Source of the DNA: Algicola sp.
GTDB taxonomy: Bacteria > Bacteroidota > Bacteroidia > Flavobacteriales > Flavobacteriaceae
DNA length: 64,000 bases
Direction: 5' to 3'
Assembly: GCA_018222915.1 (NCBI GenBank)
Contig: JAAEZI010000001.1
Coordinates: 77,082 to 141,081, forward strand
Position 1 is the stretch's first letter. Each line of letters opens with the position of its first letter. Under the pieces are notes generated by a model. The model was not told where the DNA came from. It did no database searches and saw only the letters and a program-made list of their open reading frames with translations. The position numbers and the translations under genes are program-made. Of this stretch, positions 25,076-32,390 are shown piece by piece.

Positions 25076-25705
25076 ATGTATGTACTGAATAATGATATGG
25101 TGTTTCCCGATGTGTCTCTGGCTTCTCAAGAGGGTATTTTAGCAATAGGAGGTGATCTATCTGCTGAACGACTTATATTGGCCTACCGAAGTGGTATTTT
25201 TCCTTGGTTTGAACAAGAAGAGCCACTTTTATGGTGGTCGCCAGATCCGAGATTTGTCTTATTCCCAGAGGATTTAAAGGTGTCTAAAAGCATGAAACAA
25301 GTCCTTCGAAATAGAGATTTTGAAGTGACCGTAAATACAGATTTTAAGTCGGTCATCGAACACTGCGCTGCCATAAAACGCTCCGGACAACAAGGTACTT
25401 GGATTACAAATACGATGATAAATGCTTACATAGAATTATTTGATTTGGGTTTTGCCAAATCTGTTGAAGTGTGGTTAGAAGATCGTTTAGTAGGAGGCTT
25501 ATATGGCGTTGACGTTGGGAATGGGGTTTTTTGTGGCGAAAGTATGTTTAGTCTCGTGAACAATGCCAGTAAAGTGGGATTTATTACGTTGATACAAAAC
25601 ACAAACTATAAGTTAATCGATTGTCAAGTTTTCACCAAGCATCTTGCCTCATTGGGAGCCAAGGAAATTCCTAGGTCAGACTTTTTGACTTTTTTAAAGA
25701 GCTAG
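25076..25705 (+). CDS. aat: Leucyl/phenylalanyl-tRNA--protein transferase
   Basis: Adds Leu or Phe to N-terminal Lys/Arg of proteins, tagging them for ClpAP through the N-degron pathway. Hallmarks: FPDVSLASQEGILAIGGDLS, YRSGIFPWFEQEEPLLWWSPDPRFVL (about residues 35-62), GTWITNTMINAYIELF and VGGLYGVDVGNGVFCGESMFS. 209 residues, full length, ATG at 25076. Confidence 0.97.
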   Translation: MYVLNNDMVFPDVSLASQEGILAIGGDLSAERLILAYRSGIFPWFEQEEPLLWWSPDPRFVLFPEDLKVSKSMKQVLRNRDFEVTVNTDFKSVIEHCAAIKRSGQQGTWITNTMINAYIELFDLGFAKSVEVWLEDRLVGGLYGVDVGNGVFCGESMFSLVNNASKVGFITLIQNTNYKLIDCQVFTKHLASLGAKEIPRSDFLTFLKS

Positions 25706-25727
25706 TGTCTCAACTGAAGGCATCGTC

Positions 25728-26303
25728 TCATTTTGATACCTCGTGATATCTAAAACAATTAATTTCGTGATCGTTCACCATCCCAGTGGCTTGCATATGT
25801 GCATAAACAACCGTTGAACCCACAAATTTGAATCCTCGTTTTTTCAAATCTTTACTGATGGCATCACTCAACGGAGTATTTGCGGGAGCCTTTTTATAAT
25901 CTGTTATTTGGTTTTTAATCGGTTTACCATTGACGAAGCCCCAAATATACTTTGAAAAGGAACCAAATTCTTTTTGGACTTCCATAAATGCTTTGGCATT
26001 GGTGATTGTAGCCTGTATCTTGAGTTTGTTTCTAATGATACCTTCATTACTTAATAGCTCATCGATGTTCTTCTGATTGTATCGAGCAATTTTTTTATAA
26101 TCGAAGTGGTCAAACGCCTTTCTGAAATTTTCACGTTTTCTTAGAACAGTAATCCAACTCAAACCCGCTTGAAAGGTTTCTAGTATTAAAAATTCAAATA
26201 AGGTGTCATCATCTGTAACTGGTACACCCCATTCTTCATCGTGGTAAGCTTCATATAGCGGATCTCCAAGGCACCAACCGCATTTGTGTTTTTCCATAAA
26301 CAT
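25728..26303 (-). CDS. tag: DNA-3-methyladenine glycosylase I
   Basis: Excises 3-methyladenine from alkylated DNA. The zinc-binding N-terminus KCGWCLGDPLYEAYHDEEWG is intact, with the family's paired Cys and the C-terminal His/Cys (HMQATGMVNDHEINCFRY) completing the zinc snap. The base-pocket region is TFQAGLSWITVLRKRENFRKAF. 191 residues, with a choice between ATG 26303 and ATG 26297. Convergent with aat. Confidence 0.96.
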   Translation of the reverse strand: MFMEKHKCGWCLGDPLYEAYHDEEWGVPVTDDDTLFEFLILETFQAGLSWITVLRKRENFRKAFDHFDYKKIARYNQKNIDELLSNEGIIRNKLKIQATITNAKAFMEVQKEFGSFSKYIWGFVNGKPIKNQITDYKKAPANTPLSDAISKDLKKRGFKFVGSTVVYAHMQATGMVNDHEINCFRYHEVSK

Positions 26304-26378
26304 TGTTTGAATATTAAAAGTAGTAAGTTTTAAGTAAATATTTCGTCTTAATTTGCAAAACTAAATCTTAAGACCATT

Positions 26379-26990
26379 TTGAAGGATCTGTCAATTACTC
26401 AAATCATAAATGAAAGCTTAGAAAAGGCAATTTCGTATCCAGAATACCGCCAATTAGTTCGTGAATTAGTCGCTCAAAATACGACGACAAGTTTCCAAAA
26501 AACGGAAGCCTATATTGGCTACACGAAACTCAATGATCGACGTATGAAGCGTTGGGATAAAACCGTAAAGATTCCTGATAATTTTAAAGAGAGATTGTCT
26601 CATTTCAAAAGAAACATGACCTGGTTAGTAATTACGGAGAGTTGGTGTGGTGATGCGGCTCATTTGATTCCAGTGCTGCATAAAATAACAGAACTTACCG
26701 ATAACATTGACTTAAAATTGGTATTTAGGGATGAGAACGAGAGGTTGATGGATCAATTTTTGACCAATGGTGCAAAAGCAATTGCCAAGGTGATTATGAT
26801 TGATGATGCAACAGGAGAAGTGGTCAATACCTACGGACCACGACCAAGTAAAGCCACGCATTTAGTCGATCGCTACAAAGCGGAACATGGTACATTGACA
26901 CCAGAGTTTAAAGAAACGCTACAAGTGTGGTATAACAAAGACAAAGGTCAAAATGTTTTAAGCGATATGATGGACCTGCTAGAACTTTAA
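26379..26990 (+). CDS. Thioredoxin-like protein with single active-site cysteine
   Basis: A thioredoxin-fold protein of 203 residues in which the CxxC site reads WCGDA (within LVITESWCGDAAHLIPVL); only the first cysteine is present. The surroundings (IDLKLVFRDENERLMDQFL; GAKAIAKVIMIDD, the cis-Pro region replaced) match the Bacteroidota thioredoxin-family group. Without the second Cys it cannot act as a normal dithiol reductase; a monothiol or binding role is more likely. TTG start at 26379, preceded by TAATTTGCA about 20 nt before the predicted 5' end. The stop overlaps the convergent TonB-like gene by 4 bp. Confidence 0.82.
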   Translation: MKDLSITQIINESLEKAISYPEYRQLVRELVAQNTTTSFQKTEAYIGYTKLNDRRMKRWDKTVKIPDNFKERLSHFKRNMTWLVITESWCGDAAHLIPVLHKITELTDNIDLKLVFRDENERLMDQFLTNGAKAIAKVIMIDDATGEVVNTYGPRPSKATHLVDRYKAEHGTLTPEFKETLQVWYNKDKGQNVLSDMMDLLEL

Positions 26991-27745
26991 TTTTTGCCTT
27001 GAAAGTAATAGGTGATGGAACCAATCTGACTTTGACGTTGCGCTTTTGAGAAACGTGCGTTTTGTGCATACTCTAGAGCATGATCAATTAAACATTGATT
27101 CTTTGAGGATGAAGACGAGTTGATATAAGTATCAGTGACCACGCCATTTTCATTAACCGTGATATTCACAACTATTTTACCATTTTCCTCACATAAATAT
27201 ACAGGTGGTGGTAAACTTACTTTATTCCGATTTGACAATGAAAAAGAAACACTGCTGCTAGCATTCCCCTCTATATTTTTATCATCTTTCTTGCTGGAAT
27301 GCATCGCTAAAATATCGTTGGTTTTATTGAAGGTTTTACGCTCTTCTTCATTCAAAGCATAGCGTTTTGAGGAGTTTAAAGGACCATTTGAAGTGAGCAC
27401 GTCATCAGGGTTCTCAGACGATTCTTCTTCAGGTGTTTGACGGTCTTCAGAATACTCTCTAGTATCGTTTGCATTCACCGTCTTAAAATTACGCATCATT
27501 TCCTTGAACTCTTTATCTTCATTAAAGGCCTGATTTGTTTTAGGCGATGCGTTTTCTAATTCTTCCAACGCTTTTATACGCTCCAACTCTTTTAGTTCTT
27601 CCTCTGTTTGAGGCTCAACTTCATAGTAACTTTCAGCGATAAATTCTGTTTTTTTCTTAATATGAAGACTGAATAATCCAAGAACAATGGTGCCCGCAAT
27701 TAAGGAAGTAAGTAATAATGCTTTATGTTTTTCAACAAAATTCAA
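26987..27745 (-). CDS. TonB-like energy-transducer family protein
   Basis: An N-terminal membrane helix (LLLTSLIAGTIVLGLFSLHI, about 10-29) is followed by a Glu-rich linker (EVEPQTEEELKELERIKAL) and a Ser/Asp-rich region. A C-terminal domain (GKIVVNITVNENGVVTDTYI; LEYAQNARFSKAQRQSQIGS; ITYYFQGKN) follows the TonB C-terminal fold. The linker is acidic rather than Pro/Lys-rich, so this is a variant. Likely spans the periplasm to an outer-membrane partner, but no receptor is adjacent. TTG start at 27745. 252 residues. Confidence 0.8.
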   Translation of the reverse strand: MNFVEKHKALLLTSLIAGTIVLGLFSLHIKKKTEFIAESYYEVEPQTEEELKELERIKALEELENASPKTNQAFNEDKEFKEMMRNFKTVNANDTREYSEDRQTPEEESSENPDDVLTSNGPLNSSKRYALNEEERKTFNKTNDILAMHSSKKDDKNIEGNASSSVSFSLSNRNKVSLPPPVYLCEENGKIVVNITVNENGVVTDTYINSSSSSKNQCLIDHALEYAQNARFSKAQRQSQIGSITYYFQGKN

Positions 27746-27832
27746 GTAGGTAAAATTTTAAAATAGTTGTTAGTATATATACGTCAAGATACACAAAATG
27801 GATTAAATGCACACCGAAAATGGGCTTTCCAC

Positions 27833-28528
27833 CTAATTTTGACGACTTAAAGAAGCAATAAATTCTATCGGTGAAACAGCGTCTTTTACATCGTAATCAC
27901 CAATTTTTGTACGCCTTAAGACCGACAAATGAGCACCAGATTGCAGTGCTTTTCCAAAATCATGAGCTAATGACCTTATATAAGTTCCTTTGCTACAAAC
28001 AACTTTGAAATCTAGTTGATGGCCATCAATTTTAGTGATTTTAAATTCAGATATTTCAACCATTCTTGGCTTAACTTCAACGTCTTCTCCGGCTCTCGCA
28101 TATTCATAAAGTCTTTTTCCATCCTTTTTTAAGGCAGAGAAAACGGGAGGCAATTGCGATAGGGTTCCTAAAAATTTCTTGGCGGTCTCATGAATTAAGG
28201 TTTCAGAAATGTGATTGGTAGGATAGGTTTGATCAATCTCACTTTCAAGATCATATGAGGGTGTGGTGCTTCCCAGAACAAACGTACCAGTATAAGTTTT
28301 ATCCTGTCCTTGAAATGTATTGATTTGCTTTGTCATTTTACCTGTGCAAATTATCAAAAGCCCTGTAGCTAAAGGGTCGAGAGTGCCAGCATGTCCTACT
28401 TTTATTTTTTTAATGTTGAAGGCTTGTCTGATTTCCCAGCGCAGTTTATTAACGGCTTGAAAGGATGTCCATGTCAAAGGTTTATCAATGAGTATAATCT
28501 GTCCCGATTTAAAGTCTTCACCCGTCAT
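27833..28528 (-). CDS. truB: tRNA pseudouridine(55) synthase
   Basis: Makes pseudouridine 55 in the T-loop of tRNAs. The catalytic aspartate is D51 in VGHAGTLDPLATGLL; other motifs are IILIDKPLTWTSFQAVNKL, LPPVFSALKKDGKRLYEYAR and CSKGTYIRSLAHDFG. ATG 28528 gives the expected start just before ILIDKP and leaves a 5-bp gap to uppP; the longer frame would overlap uppP by 49 bp with unrelated residues. Fourth in the ftsX-lipoprotein-DUF3098-uppP-truB series. Confidence 0.95.
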   Translation of the reverse strand: MTGEDFKSGQIILIDKPLTWTSFQAVNKLRWEIRQAFNIKKIKVGHAGTLDPLATGLLIICTGKMTKQINTFQGQDKTYTGTFVLGSTTPSYDLESEIDQTYPTNHISETLIHETAKKFLGTLSQLPPVFSALKKDGKRLYEYARAGEDVEVKPRMVEISEFKITKIDGHQLDFKVVCSKGTYIRSLAHDFGKALQSGAHLSVLRRTKIGDYDVKDAVSPIEFIASLSRQN

Positions 28529-28533
28529 TATGG

Positions 28534-29340
28534 CTAGTTTAATATTGAAAAGATGATAGCGATGATGCCGACCACGATACAATAGAATGCAAAATAGGAT
28601 AACTTACTTTTTTTAACCAATGAAATCATCCATGTACAAGCAAAAAGCCCTGAGACAAAGGCAGCTATAAATCCAACACCTAAAACGGTAAAATCAACAC
28701 CCTCATTGGAAAGGTCTCCACTCAAAACATCTTTAGCAATTTTCCCGAAGATTAGTGGTACAACCATTAAAAACGAGAAACGTGCCGCTTTGGTTTTGTC
28801 ATTCCCCAAAAGTACAGAGGTAGATATGGTAGCACCAGATCTTGAAATTCCAGGTAGCATAGCAATGGCTTGTGATACACCAATTACAAAAGCATTTGAA
28901 AAGCTCACTTTCTTGTTAGTATCTTTAGCTCTATCGGCCAAAAATAAAAGGGCTGCCGTTACAATGAGCATGCAACCTACAAGAAGGATATTTCCGCTAA
29001 AAAGTTGCTCGAGTTCTTCCTCAAAAAAAAGACCAACAATCACAGCTGGAATCATTGAAATTATAATTTTTGAAAGGAATTGAAGGTCCTCATTCCATTC
29101 AAATTTTAAGATACCCTTGATAATATCAAGAATGTCTTTTCTGAAAACAACAATGGTACTTAACGCCGTTGCAAAATGCAATACAACGGTAAACAGCAGA
29201 CCGTTTTGATCATCTTTTGGCACAAGATGATCATTTTGCAAAATAACTTTGCCCAATTCAATATGTCCACTAGAAGACACTGGTAAGAACTCTGTGAGTC
29301 CTTGAATAATTCCTAAAACAATTGAATCGATGATATCCAT
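28534..29340 (-). CDS. uppP: Undecaprenyl-diphosphatase
   Basis: Integral membrane phosphatase that recycles undecaprenyl pyrophosphate, the carrier for peptidoglycan and other glycans. The two conserved motifs are GLTEFLPVSSSGHIELG (residues 15-31) and MLPGISRSGATISTS (about 160-174); about eight helices are predicted. 268 residues. The ATG 29340 start is family-typical, and a -7 box lies only 4 nt ahead. Followed closely by truB. Confidence 0.97.
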   Translation of the reverse strand: MDIIDSIVLGIIQGLTEFLPVSSSGHIELGKVILQNDHLVPKDDQNGLLFTVVLHFATALSTIVVFRKDILDIIKGILKFEWNEDLQFLSKIIISMIPAVIVGLFFEEELEQLFSGNILLVGCMLIVTAALLFLADRAKDTNKKVSFSNAFVIGVSQAIAMLPGISRSGATISTSVLLGNDKTKAARFSFLMVVPLIFGKIAKDVLSGDLSNEGVDFTVLGVGFIAAFVSGLFACTWMISLVKKSKLSYFAFYCIVVGIIAIIFSILN

Positions 29341-29344
29341 GCGG

Positions 29345-29352
29345 CAAAAATA
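29345..29352 (-). promoter_or_regulatory. uppP promoter -7 box (TATTTTTG), 4 nt from the ATG
   Basis: The minus strand reads TATTTTTG, an exact TAnnTTTG match. A TTTG -33 candidate (plus-strand caaa at 29375-29378) lies 22 bp further upstream, within the spacing reported for flavobacteria. The start codon begins 4 nt after the box, so the mRNA would be leaderless or nearly so. Confidence 0.55.
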
Positions 29353-29403
29353 TCAAAATAGAATTTGTGACCTACAAAAAGCTTGAATTTTGTTACTGCC
29401 AAC

Positions 29404-29673
29404 TTATTTTTTTGGCTTCGTATTTTTATTAGGATTTAAAAGAATGGCATATACTTGAATGCCGAATCCTATAAGAATTAAAGTCGGTGCCAATCTGATG
29501 CGTCTCCAACTAAAGATAGATGGATCAAAGACATTAGGATCGTCACTTCCACCACCAGACATTAAAATAAAACCAAGGGCAATACATCCTAAGCCTATTA
29601 ACATGAACTTGTAGTTTTTCTTTCCGAAGATAAATTCACCTTTAGTCGTTTCTTTTCGTTTTTGTTCTCCCAT
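29404..29673 (-). CDS. DUF3098 family membrane protein
   Basis: A small membrane protein with two helices: KFMLIGLGCIALGFILMSGGG and APTLILIGFGIQVYAILL. The intervening DDPNVFDPSIFSWRRIRLAP is the family signature. ATG 29673 gives MGEQKRKE; the longer frame adds seven residues. In many flavobacteria it sits between ftsX and uppP, as here, suggesting an envelope or division role. Function unknown. Confidence 0.88.
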   Translation of the reverse strand: MGEQKRKETTKGEFIFGKKNYKFMLIGLGCIALGFILMSGGGSDDPNVFDPSIFSWRRIRLAPTLILIGFGIQVYAILLNPNKNTKPKK

Positions 29674-29975
29674 AATGCATTTAAAACTCTGCAAAAAATC
29701 TCATCGTCAATCGCTACTACTGCTATAAGCGTTGAGAATCTTTAAACAGACTGTGGTAGGTGCAAAGTAACAGTTTTATTTAAAACTTTTACGTTAAGAG
29801 AATGTAAATTTAGTCTAAGGTTACATCCTCGATTCAATCAAAACGGCGCCTATCGTTTATTTTCAAGTAAAAGATAGCGAGACTATTTTTAAAAATCGGT
29901 ACGTATTAATATCGAAATAATCGCACCTGATAGGTAATATGACCCTTGATGTTTTAAGATGTATAGGTTAATATG
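29674..29975. other. Non-coding gap of about 300 bp between the DUF3098 gene and the lipoprotein gene
   Basis: I find no credible gene, tRNA or known riboswitch. A minus-strand TACTTTGCA (29761-29769) resembles a -7 box one base short and could start the DUF3098 transcript with a leader of about 80 nt. An imperfect hairpin at about 29848-29880 (cgcctatcgttta / taaaagatagcg) may end the upstream minus-strand lipoprotein transcript, though no clear T-run follows. Confidence 0.5.
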
Positions 29976-30632
29976 TTAGAGTTTTTTCTTGGATTTACCA
30001 TCCGTAAAAACCAAGGTGCCTAAAATGGATTCTAGTTCTGCCAATTGTGCCTCTGTTTTGTAGGACAAAACAACTAAAAGACAAAAATCTTTTGTGATGG
30101 TTGCCATAAATTGTTGTTGATATTTATTGTCTAAATAATTTCCAGTGGCATTTAACACGTCGAATGTGTGCGGCCCTATTTGCTTCCGCTCCATGTCAAA
30201 GTCGAAATCATAATTAACTTGTGTTTGCTTCATGATTTTTTGTGCTTCAATAAGGTAATCTTTACCAGAGGTAACCATGGGCGCATTTTTGACATTTTCT
30301 GCAATAAGGCTAAAAGATGGATTGTAATCAATGAATGTACCTTCAGGATATTTATAAGCCATGAACAAACTAGCATTATTAATTTCCGACGCTTTCAATG
30401 CTTTTTTTAGATTGTCATCATTCACTAATTCACGTCCCAACTCTGAAATTTCATCCATCTGTTGCTTTGACTGCACATTCCAAGACGGATCGTATTCTAG
30501 GCGAAGATTAAAGTAATCATTCGTGTAGACACCATTATTAGCAGTGCCATAATCGAAATTCTCCGGAACTTTTGGTTCATCTTTGCAAGAAAGTGCCGTT
30601 AATACAATAAAAAGTAAGACAAATTGTTTCAA
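29976..30632 (-). CDS. Uncharacterised lipoprotein inserted in the ftsX-uppP group
   Basis: The signal peptide MKQFVLLFIVLTALSCKDEP has lipobox cysteine 16. The mature domain (YFNLRLEYDPSWNVQSKQQM; ASLFMAYKYPEGTF; FDVLNATGNYLDNKYQQQF; FCLLVVLSYKTEAQLAELE) has the strand/helix pattern of PsbP/LpqN-like small lipoproteins (a sandwich with a final helix TEAQLAELESIL). That likeness is inference. TTG start at 30632, 13 bp from the ftsX stop, so co-transcribed with ftsX. Confidence 0.78.
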   Translation of the reverse strand: MKQFVLLFIVLTALSCKDEPKVPENFDYGTANNGVYTNDYFNLRLEYDPSWNVQSKQQMDEISELGRELVNDDNLKKALKASEINNASLFMAYKYPEGTFIDYNPSFSLIAENVKNAPMVTSGKDYLIEAQKIMKQTQVNYDFDFDMERKQIGPHTFDVLNATGNYLDNKYQQQFMATITKDFCLLVVLSYKTEAQLAELESILGTLVFTDGKSKKKL

Positions 30633-30645
30633 AATATTTGGGGTT

Positions 30646-31524
30646 TTAATAATATAACTGATCGGTTTTTAAGTTGAGAAAACGCTGTGTTGCGATGAAC
30701 GTACTAATCCACGTAATGATGATGCCTAATAGAAATACACCAACAAACAGTACAGCAATCCATATTTGATTTTGCATCAGTTCTAATTCAGGGAACGTAC
30801 GATTCAGATAATACAATAAAAAGCCCATACCAATAAGGGCCACAATAGCACCAATAACACCCAGCTGAATACTTTTTAAGACAAAAGGTTTTCTAATAAA
30901 GCGCTTCGTGGCACCCACCATTTGCATGGTTTTGATAATAAAGCGTTTGGAATACACTGCGAGTCGAATAGAACTATTAATTAATAAAACAGCTATAAGC
31001 GTAAAAATAGCACTGAGCACAAGTACCCAAAATGTGATTTTTTTGACATTATTATTCATGATCTCAACCAGATCATTGTCATAGGTGATATCTTCGATAA
31101 ATTGTTTATTTGCCAATTCTGCAGTAATATTATCGAGTGTTTCGTTGGTAACATAATCTGCTTTTAAATGCACATCAATGGAGTTTTGTAAGGGATTGGC
31201 TCCTAAAAACTCCATAAAGTCCTCTCCGATATCAGACTTAACGATTTGAGCGGCTTCTTCCTTGGATACGTATTTAGCATCCTTAGTGTATTCCGCCATG
31301 GCTAAACTTTTTTGCAGTTGACTCACTTCTACCTCTTTGGCAGAATCATTCAGGTAAATGGTCACTACCACTTGCTCTCTAAAATGATCGGCTACTTTTT
31401 TCGCATTGAGTACTAAAAGGCCTAAACAGCCAAGTAATAGTAGTACCAATGCAATACTAATCACTACGGAAAAGTATGAGGATATTAATTTGCGTTTTTG
31501 GTATCTTTCAAAAGATGTACTCAT
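30646..31524 (-). CDS. ftsX: Cell-division protein FtsX (permease of FtsEX)
   Basis: Inner-membrane subunit of FtsEX, which activates cell-wall hydrolases at the septum. Four helices are visible: about 17-40, 170-192, 220-245 and 262-285. A large periplasmic loop follows helix 1 (VVTIYLNDSAKEVEVSQLQ; LGANPLQNSIDVHLKADYV), and the cytoplasmic MVGATKRFIRKPFVLKSIQLG lies between helices 2 and 3. 292 residues. The ATPase FtsE is not adjacent, as is usual in Bacteroidota. First gene of the envelope group. Confidence 0.95.
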   Translation of the reverse strand: MSTSFERYQKRKLISSYFSVVISIALVLLLLGCLGLLVLNAKKVADHFREQVVVTIYLNDSAKEVEVSQLQKSLAMAEYTKDAKYVSKEEAAQIVKSDIGEDFMEFLGANPLQNSIDVHLKADYVTNETLDNITAELANKQFIEDITYDNDLVEIMNNNVKKITFWVLVLSAIFTLIAVLLINSSIRLAVYSKRFIIKTMQMVGATKRFIRKPFVLKSIQLGVIGAIVALIGMGFLLYYLNRTFPELELMQNQIWIAVLFVGVFLLGIIITWISTFIATQRFLNLKTDQLYY

Positions 31525-31568
31525 AAATAAGGCATTGATGGTGTAAAAATAGCAAAAGAAAATGCAAC

Positions 31569-32261
31569 TTAAGCAATTGCAGCAATCAATCTAATCAAAG
31601 CGATAATGGCAATAACTACTGTGATGGCAATATACTTATTTGATGACGATTTCGACTTCGACAAACAGGCATCATAACGCTGCTGTTGTTCCTCATTAAA
31701 ATGGATGGATTTCATCTTATCCAAGAGTCCGTTAAAAAAAGTAAACTCCACAGAACTCGAAGCTTTGTATTGCTTTAATTCTTCACATATAGACAACGCA
31801 TGATCAATGATATTATTTTTCTTTGAAATGATATTCGGATGTTCCACTTCAAATATCGCTTTATTAGGATAATTGAGTACGGAATTGGCCAAACTTCCAC
31901 TCACTTGTATGATGACTTCCAAATCCTTGTTACCATCAATAGATTGCTGGAGTTCTTTTGAAAGTTGCTCTGCAGCTTCTAATCGCGGTATGAGCATAGC
32001 CACAAGTCGCTCTTTAGTCTCCGTATTACAAATCCATGGTGAATTAATAACTTTCACTACTTTGGATTCACTTTTCTGACCCAGATGCGTGTTATAAATA
32101 CTCACAAAGGCATCGTAATATTTCGGACTTATCCAATCGATAAATGCTTCGCTAAAAGTGTCTTTAGATGGCAGTTTAGCAAAGGTGTTGATGTCATGTT
32201 CCTTAATGAGTTTGTGTAAGGATTCATGTTCTAAAAGTTGGGTTTCGAAATCTGATGTCAT
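31569..32261 (-). CDS. Uncharacterised tail-anchored protein
   Basis: 230 residues, mostly alpha-helical and cytoplasmic, with a C-terminal membrane helix (YIAITVVIAIIALIRLIAAIA). Recognisable stretches include DTFSEAFIDWISPKYYDAFV, SPWICNTETKERLVAMLIPR and FFNGLLDKMKSIHFNEEQQQR, but no family or catalytic motif that I know. Transcribed alone, or upstream of ftsX 44 bp away. Divergent from leuS. Confidence 0.7.
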   Translation of the reverse strand: MTSDFETQLLEHESLHKLIKEHDINTFAKLPSKDTFSEAFIDWISPKYYDAFVSIYNTHLGQKSESKVVKVINSPWICNTETKERLVAMLIPRLEAAEQLSKELQQSIDGNKDLEVIIQVSGSLANSVLNYPNKAIFEVEHPNIISKKNNIIDHALSICEELKQYKASSSVEFTFFNGLLDKMKSIHFNEEQQQRYDACLSKSKSSSNKYIAITVVIAIIALIRLIAAIA

Positions 32262-32359
32262 ATGCTTAATTTGTTTCGCGGACGAAGATAATTAAAATAA
32301 GATAGTGTGCGTGATAACTTTCTTGTTCACATAAACTTTTAAATGTCTAGTATTACCGT

Positions 32360-32380
32360 TAAATTTGCCCTTTAAATTTG
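32360..32380 (+). promoter_or_regulatory. Two tandem -7 boxes (both TAAATTTG) before leuS
   Basis: TAAATTTG occurs at 32360-32367 and again at 32373-32380, 13 bp apart. Both match TAnnTTTG exactly. The downstream box would leave a leader of about 6 nt, the upstream one about 19 nt. Confidence 0.55.
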
Positions 32381-32390
32381 CAGAGCAATC

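Noticed and set aside
28706-29083. Open frame of about 125 codons antisense to uppP
   Set aside because: Mirror of the uppP codon pattern, without start signals or recognisable protein features; uppP itself is certain.
29674-29975. RNA gene in the gap before the lipoprotein gene
   Set aside because: No tRNA-like T-loop, no tmRNA ends, no strong hairpin plus T-run; only one imperfect stem.
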